From Alphaproteobacteria bacterium (lineage in GTDB: Bacteria > Pseudomonadota > Alphaproteobacteria > Kiloniellales > JAKSDN01): a stretch of 10,758 nucleotides of DNA. The stretch covers positions 1-10,758 of the forward strand of contig JAUVQB010000018.1 in assembly GCA_030598385.1 (NCBI GenBank), given 5' to 3'. This document shows, in pieces, positions 6,414 through 10,758 of this stretch (position 1 is the stretch's first letter; the number at the start of each line of letters is the position of its first letter). The notes under the pieces are model-generated. The model was not told where the DNA came from and did not search any database. It saw only the letters and a program-made list of their open reading frames with translations. Position numbers and translations under genes: made by a program.

Positions 6414-7589
6414 ATGAATAAACAAGACCTTGCAGAGAGTTGGGCGGCCAAAGTCCAGACCCTGCCGGGCGAGCGGGTCGAGCTCGGCCGCGGCGAGCCG
6501 CTGAGGCTCGACTGTGGCGTCGAGCTGGGCCCCTTCACCATGGCCTACCAGACCTATGGGAGCCTCAACAGCGAGCGCAGCAACGCGATCCTCGCCTGCC
6601 ACGCGCTCACCGGCGACCAATACCTCGCCGGAGCCCATCCGATCACCGGCAAGCCCGGCTGGTGGGACATGATGGTCGGGCCTGGAAAGCCGCTCGACAC
6701 CGAGCGCTACTTCGTCATCTGCGCCAACGTGCCGGGCGGCTGCATGGGCAGCATCGGCCCGCGCGAAATCAACCCGGCGACCGGCGAGCCCTGGGGGCTC
6801 GGCTTTCCGGTGATCACCGTGGCCGACATGGTACGCGCGCAGATGCTCCTGCTCGATCATCTCGGGATCGAGCGGCTGTTTTGCGCGCTCGGCGGCTCCA
6901 TGGGCGGCATGCAGGTGCTGCAACTGGCGGCGAGCTATCCGGAGCGCATCTTCGCGGCCGTCCCGATCGCGGCCTCGGCCCGCCACACGGCCCAGAACAT
7001 CGCCTTCCACGAGGTCGGCCGGCAGGCCATCGTCGCCGACCCGAACTGGTTCGACGGCGAATATTACCGGCACGGCAAGGTCCCGAGACGCGGCCTGGCG
7101 GTTGCCCGCATGGCGGCCCACATCACCTATCTCTCCGAGGCGGCCCTGACCCGCAAGTTCGGCCGGCGCTTGCAAGACCGCAGCGACGTGACCTACGGCT
7201 TCGAAGCGGATTTCCAGGTCGAGAGCTACCTGCGTCATCAGGGCTCCAGCTTCGTCGACCGCTTCGATGCCAACTCCTACCTCTACATCACCCGGGCGAT
7301 GGACTATTTCGACCTGGCGGCGGACTATGGCGGCATTCTGGCAAGCGCCTTTCAGGACACCCCGGTCCGCTACTGCGTGATTTCCTTCACCGGCGACTGG
7401 CTGTTTCCGACCTCGGAGAGCCGGGACCTGGTGCGTGCGCTCAACGCCTCCGCCGCCGACGTGAGCTTCGTCGAGATCGAAAGCGACAAGGGCCACGACG
7501 CCTTTCTGCTCGAGGAACCGGAGTTTTGGGGCACCCTCAGGGGCTTCCTCTTCGGCTGCGGCGAGCAACTGGGGCTGACCGCGCCATGA
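6414..7589 (+). CDS. metX: Homoserine O-acetyltransferase
   Basis: MetX transfers an acetyl group from acetyl-CoA to homoserine, the committing step of methionine synthesis by the acetyl route, in the cytosol. The 391-residue length is normal. It is an alpha/beta hydrolase with the nucleophile elbow GGSMGGMQ (Ser162), the acid in [10 protein letters not shown] (Asp328) and the base in KGHDAFLLE (His361), completing a catalytic triad. [12 protein letters not shown] (62-73), PGWWDMMVG (81-89) and [12 protein letters not shown] (105-116) are conserved MetX segments. The ATG at 6414 has AAGGCGGA upstream and gives the expected N-terminus. The gene overlaps metW by four bases (ATGA), as in many proteobacteria. 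Some MetX-family members use succinyl-CoA, and sequence alone does not exclude that here, though acetyl-CoA is the default call. Confidence 0.95.
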   Translation: MNKQDLAESWAAKVQTLPGERVELGRGEPLRLDCGVELGPFTMAYQTYGSLNSERSNAILACHALTGDQYLAGAHPITGKPGWWDMMVGPGKPLDTERYFVICANVPGGCMGSIGPREINPATGEPWGLGFPVITVADMVRAQMLLLDHLGIERLFCALGGSMGGMQVLQLAASYPERIFAAVPIAASARHTAQNIAFHEVGRQAIVADPNWFDGEYYRHGKVPRRGLAVARMAAHITYLSEAALTRKFGRRLQDRSDVTYGFEADFQVESYLRHQGSSFVDRFDANSYLYITRAMDYFDLAADYGGILASAFQDTPVRYCVISFTGDWLFPTSESRDLVRALNASAADVSFVEIESDKGHDAFLLEEPEFWGTLRGFLFGCGEQLGLTAP

Positions 7590-8224
7590 AGCCGCGCGAC
7601 TTGCGGGTCCGGCGCCAGGCCGCCAAGATCCGCGCCGATCTGCTGCTGATCGCCGACATGGTAGAGCCCGGTGCCCGGGTGCTCGACATCGGCTGCGGCG
7701 ACGGGGCGCTACTCGAGCATCTGGTCTTCGTCAAGCAGGTCACCGGCCGCGGAATCGAGCTGAGCCAGGAAGGAGTCAACGCCTGCGTCAGCCAGGGCCT
7801 CAGCGTCATCCAGGGCGACGCCGATACGGACCTTACCGACTACCCCGCCGGAGCCTTCGATTACGCCATCCTCAGCCAGACCCTGCAGGCGACCCACGAT
7901 CCGCGCCACGTGCTCGAGCAGCTGGTGCGGATCGGCCGGCGCGCCATCGTGTCGTTTCCCAACTTCGGTCACTGGCAATCGCGGCTCTACCTCGTGTTTC
8001 GCGGCCGCAGGCCGGTGACCGACGCCCTGCCGGCGTCCTGGTACGAGACGCCCAATATTCATTTCTGCACCATCCGCGACTTCTCGGTGCTTTGCGGGGA
8101 GGTGGGAGTGACCGTCGAGCGGGCGCTGTCGCTGGATGCGCGCGGGCGCACCGCGTCGCAGCAGTCGCTGCGCCTGGCCAACCTGCTGGGCCAGAGCGCG
8201 CTCTTTCTCCTGCGAAAAACCTAG
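7586..8224 (+). CDS. metW: Methionine biosynthesis protein MetW
   Basis: MetW is a 212-residue class I SAM-methyltransferase-fold protein found next to metX in many proteobacteria; published work in other species links it to MetX activity, and its own reaction is not settled. Motif I is [11 protein letters not shown] (33-43), with Glu58 in GRGIELS (54-60) as the likely SAM ribose ligand. QGDADTDL (76-83), [10 protein letters not shown] (97-106) and [21 protein letters not shown] (123-143) are typical MetW segments, as is [14 protein letters not shown] (153-166). The start is fixed by the ATGA overlap with metX at 7586-7589. The frame is open upstream only as a shadow of metX. Its TAG stop shares the CTAG at 8221-8224 with the stop of the convergent methyltransferase gene, so no intergenic terminator exists. 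Confidence 0.94.
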   Translation: MKPRDLRVRRQAAKIRADLLLIADMVEPGARVLDIGCGDGALLEHLVFVKQVTGRGIELSQEGVNACVSQGLSVIQGDADTDLTDYPAGAFDYAILSQTLQATHDPRHVLEQLVRIGRRAIVSFPNFGHWQSRLYLVFRGRRPVTDALPASWYETPNIHFCTIRDFSVLCGEVGVTVERALSLDARGRTASQQSLRLANLLGQSALFLLRKT

Positions 8225-8973
8225 CTGGTGGGCTGCCGCGGCAGGCGCCGCACCACCTGAGGCAAAGGGACCACGACAGGCCGCCGGCGGCGCGTGACCT
8301 TTTGCGCCGTCATGCTCGGCGAATAGAGCTGCTTGCCGGCCTCGACCAGCTCGACCCCGGCGAAACGCGGAAACCAGCGGGTGCCAATACGCTCCCAGGC
8401 CGCCGCCGAGCGGAGCAGGGCCCGCGATCGGGTCGGCGGCACAAAGAGCGCGCCGGCGCTACGCGTCGGCGTGAACATGTTGGCGCGCAAGAGCTTCGAG
8501 AGCTGCGGCTTGCTGTAGGGATAGCCCGACCCGAAGGGCGTGCGGTCCACCCGGGCCCAGATTCCGCGCCGGTTGGGCGCCACCACCAGGACTCGCCCGT
8601 CGCCGGTCAGGACCCGCCAGATCTCGCCCAGCAGCGACGCCAGCCCCTCGCTGCTCTCCAAACCATGCACCAGCAACACCCGGTCAACCGAATAGTCGGG
8701 CAAGGGCAGTTCCGTTTCTTCGCTGAGCGCCACGGCCCACGGCCCCTCGGGGGGCCAGTGAAGCACTCCTTGGGCCGCGGGCATGAAAGCAACCACCCGC
8801 TCCGCTTCGCCCTGAAAGTGGCGCAGATAGGGCGTCGCGTAACCCAGGCCGAGCAGGCTGAAGCCACTTAGATCGGGCCACATGGCGCGGATGCCGCGCC
8901 GGACCATGTGTCGCGCGACCTGGCCGAGGCGCGTCTCGTAGAAATCCCGCAAATCGACGACATCGGTGTACAT
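8221..8973 (-). CDS. Class I SAM-dependent methyltransferase-like protein, function unknown
   Basis: The 250-residue product has the layout of a class I methyltransferase. The first motif is unusual: LLGLGYATPYLRHF (40-53) in place of the common DxGxGxG. The second half is clear, with TELPLPDYSVDRVLLVHGLE (87-106) and EIWRVLTGDGRVLVVAPNRRG (117-137), the usual post-strand-4 and strand-5 features of COG2226/COG0500-type enzymes. The last 25 residues are rich in Arg and Pro (TRRRRPVVVPLPQ) and may be a flexible tail. No substrate can be named. The ATG at 8973 has only a weak ribosome site, so the start is moderately certain. It converges on metW, with the two stop codons overlapping; it stands alone on its strand, with the phaB terminator behind it. 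A methyltransferase of this kind next to metX-metW may be a lineage feature rather than a functional partner. Confidence 0.82.
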   Translation of the reverse strand: MYTDVVDLRDFYETRLGQVARHMVRRGIRAMWPDLSGFSLLGLGYATPYLRHFQGEAERVVAFMPAAQGVLHWPPEGPWAVALSEETELPLPDYSVDRVLLVHGLESSEGLASLLGEIWRVLTGDGRVLVVAPNRRGIWARVDRTPFGSGYPYSKPQLSKLLRANMFTPTRSAGALFVPPTRSRALLRSAAAWERIGTRWFPRFAGVELVEAGKQLYSPSMTAQKVTRRRRPVVVPLPQVVRRLPRQPTS

Positions 8974-9077
8974 GGGGAAAGAGTCTAGACCAAATCGAGA
9001 ATCGGTGGAACCGACGGGTTACCCGCGATCCGGTATCGCTCTAGCACGCGAGGGGTTACGGTTTGACGAATGGAAAC
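8974..9077. other. Intergenic region upstream of the methyltransferase gene
   Basis: This stretch must contain the minus-strand promoter of the gene starting at 8973, but I recognise no convincing -35/-10 pair. There is an 11-base inverted repeat CGGGTTACCCG at 9015-9025, about 45 bases before the start codon, which could be an operator or chance. No small ORF is convincing here. Confidence 0.3.
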
Positions 9078-9105
9078 AGGGCGGCCGAGGTGAGGCGGCC
9101 GCCCT
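9078..9105 (-). terminator. Intrinsic terminator-like hairpin after phaB
   Basis: A perfect ten-base-pair GC-rich stem joins AGGGCGGCCG (9078-9087) with CGGCCGCCCT (9096-9105) around an eight-base loop. It lies 40 bases past the phaB stop. On the minus strand the stem is followed by GTTTCC, a short T-rich run, so it should end the phaAB transcript, though the T tract is modest. A weaker GAGCC/GGCTC hairpin sits at 9119-9132. Confidence 0.75.
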
Positions 9106-9145
9106 ATCTCATCTCAAAGAGCCGTCTGGCTCGAGTGGCCTGAAA

Positions 9146-9871
<726 letters not shown>

Positions 9872-9910
9872 GCCTTAACCCTCCTCTTGGTGCTGTCGAG
9901 ATCCGCGCCG

Positions 9911-10758
9911 TCAGTCGCGCGCCACGCACATGGCGATGCCCATGCCGCCACCGATGCACAAGGTCGCCAGGCCCTTCTTGGCGTCCTGCCTTTGCATCTC
10001 GTGGAGCAGGGTGTTCAGGACGCGAGCGCCCGAGGCGCCGATCGGGTGGCCGAGGGCGATGGCGCCGCCATTGACGTTCACCTTCGCCGGGTCCCAGCCC
10101 ATATCCTTGTTGACGGCCAGGGCCTGGGCCGCGAAGGCCTCGTTGGCTTCGACCAAGTCGAGATCGTTGGCGGTCCAGCCGGCCCGCTCCAGCGCCAGCG
10201 TACTGGCCGGAATCGGCCCGGTGCCCATGACCGCCGGATCGACGCCGGCGGTGGCCCAGGAGACGATGCGGGCAAGCGGCGAGACGCCGCGCTTTTCCGC
10301 CAGATCGGCGCTCATCAGCACCACCGCGGCGGCCCCGTCGTTGATGCCGCTGGCGTTGCCGGCGGTCACCGTGCCCTCCTTGTCGAAGGCGGGGCGCAGC
10401 TTGGCGAGGCTTTCAGCCGTCACGCCTGGCTTGGGATGCTCGTCGGTGTCGACCGTGACCTCGCCCTTGCGGGTCTTGATGGTGACCGGCGTAATCTCGT
10501 CGCCGAACTTTCCCGCGCCCTGAGCGGCTTCGGCCTTCTGCTGGGAGCCGGCCGCAAAGGCGTCCTGCTCGTCCCGCGTGAGCTGCCACTGACGCGCCAC
10601 GTTCTCGGCCGTATTGCCCATGTGGTAGCCGTTGAAGGCGCACCACAGCCCGTCCTTGATCATGGTGTCGATGAACTTGACGTCGCCCATCTTGGTGCCG
10701 TTGCGCAAGTGCGCCACATGCGGCGACTGGCTCATGGACTCCTGGCCCCCGGCCACCA
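9911..10758 (-). CDS. phaA: Acetyl-CoA acetyltransferase (beta-ketothiolase), 3' part
   Basis: The last 281 codons of a thiolase are present; the 5' end is beyond the right edge. PhaA condenses two acetyl-CoA to acetoacetyl-CoA, the substrate of the PhaB encoded next. Visible thiolase motifs, in fragment numbering, are VAGGQESMS (1-9), [11 protein letters not shown] (133-143), ANEAFAAQ (204-211), [17 protein letters not shown] (229-245) with active-site His237, and CIGGGMG (267-273) with catalytic Cys267. His-to-Cys spacing (30) and Cys-to-end distance (14) equal those of the Zoogloea enzyme, so about 111 residues, including the acyl-accepting cysteine, should lie outside. There is no internal start: the first visible valine codon is simply mid-gene. 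The thiolase plus phaB order supports a PHB role rather than fatty acid degradation, though biosynthetic thiolases can serve other routes. Confidence 0.94.
   Translation of the reverse strand, partial: VAGGQESMSQSPHVAHLRNGTKMGDVKFIDTMIKDGLWCAFNGYHMGNTAENVARQWQLTRDEQDAFAAGSQQKAEAAQGAGKFGDEITPVTIKTRKGEVTVDTDEHPKPGVTAESLAKLRPAFDKEGTVTAGNASGINDGAAAVVLMSADLAEKRGVSPLARIVSWATAGVDPAVMGTGPIPASTLALERAGWTANDLDLVEANEAFAAQALAVNKDMGWDPAKVNVNGGAIALGHPIGASGARVLNTLLHEMQRQDAKKGLATLCIGGGMGIAMCVARD

Noticed and set aside
6375..7568. Minus-strand open frame of 397 codons opposite metX
   Set aside because: metX has a full catalytic triad and conserved motifs; the antisense frame has none and no ribosome site was evident.
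6440..7585. Long extension of metW upstream, which would look like a 594-residue fusion
   Set aside because: The upstream part is a shifted-frame reading of metX; metW begins at the ATGA overlap with a normal MetW N-terminus.

Overview
The window is GC-rich, tightly packed chromosomal DNA that looks like an alphaproteobacterium, probably of the Rhodospirillales type. The evidence is the gene content: a DUF2125 protein, a monofunctional chorismate mutase-like P-protein next to hisC and tyrA, metX-metW, and phaA-phaB for polyhydroxyalkanoate precursors. The lineage is an inference from family knowledge; no rRNA or other marker is present. I see no tRNA, rRNA, CRISPR array, insertion sequence, prophage or integrase.

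Layout. (1) Positions 1-2246, minus strand: a ChaC-type gamma-glutamylcyclotransferase, then a DadA-type FAD-dependent D-amino acid dehydrogenase, then the first 81 codons of an Asp/Glu racemase/maleate isomerase/EutA-like protein that runs off the left edge. (2) Positions 2360-3382, plus strand: a DUF2125 envelope protein, divergent from chaC and overlapping the end of tyrA tail to tail by 68 bases. (3) Positions 3315-6261, minus strand: a three-gene operon for the phenylalanine/tyrosine branch, with overlapping genes in the order chorismate mutase-like P-protein, hisC-type aminotransferase, tyrA. (4) Positions 6414-8224, plus strand: metX-metW, joined by an ATGA overlap. (5) Positions 8221-8973, minus strand: a divergent class I methyltransferase whose stop codon shares a CTAG with the metW stop. 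(6) Positions 9146-10758, minus strand: phaB preceded by phaA (5' end outside the window), closed by a strong hairpin terminator.

How the genes work together. The middle operon would convert chorismate to prephenate, prephenate to 4-hydroxyphenylpyruvate, and transaminate that to tyrosine (or serve histidine synthesis). Its first protein keeps a chorismate mutase domain, but the prephenate dehydratase part is shrunken and lacks the usual catalytic motif, so phenylalanine synthesis should need a separate dehydratase. MetX and MetW carry out and support homoserine acetylation for methionine. PhaA and PhaB make (R)-3-hydroxybutyryl-CoA. The left-hand cluster suggests amino acid or D-amino acid catabolism.

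Most of the window is ordinary core metabolism and I found no convincing new system. The points most worth a second look are the degenerate P-protein, the DadA/EutA-like pair, and the tyrA/DUF2125 convergent overlap. Several long antisense open frames are shadows of real genes in high-GC DNA.
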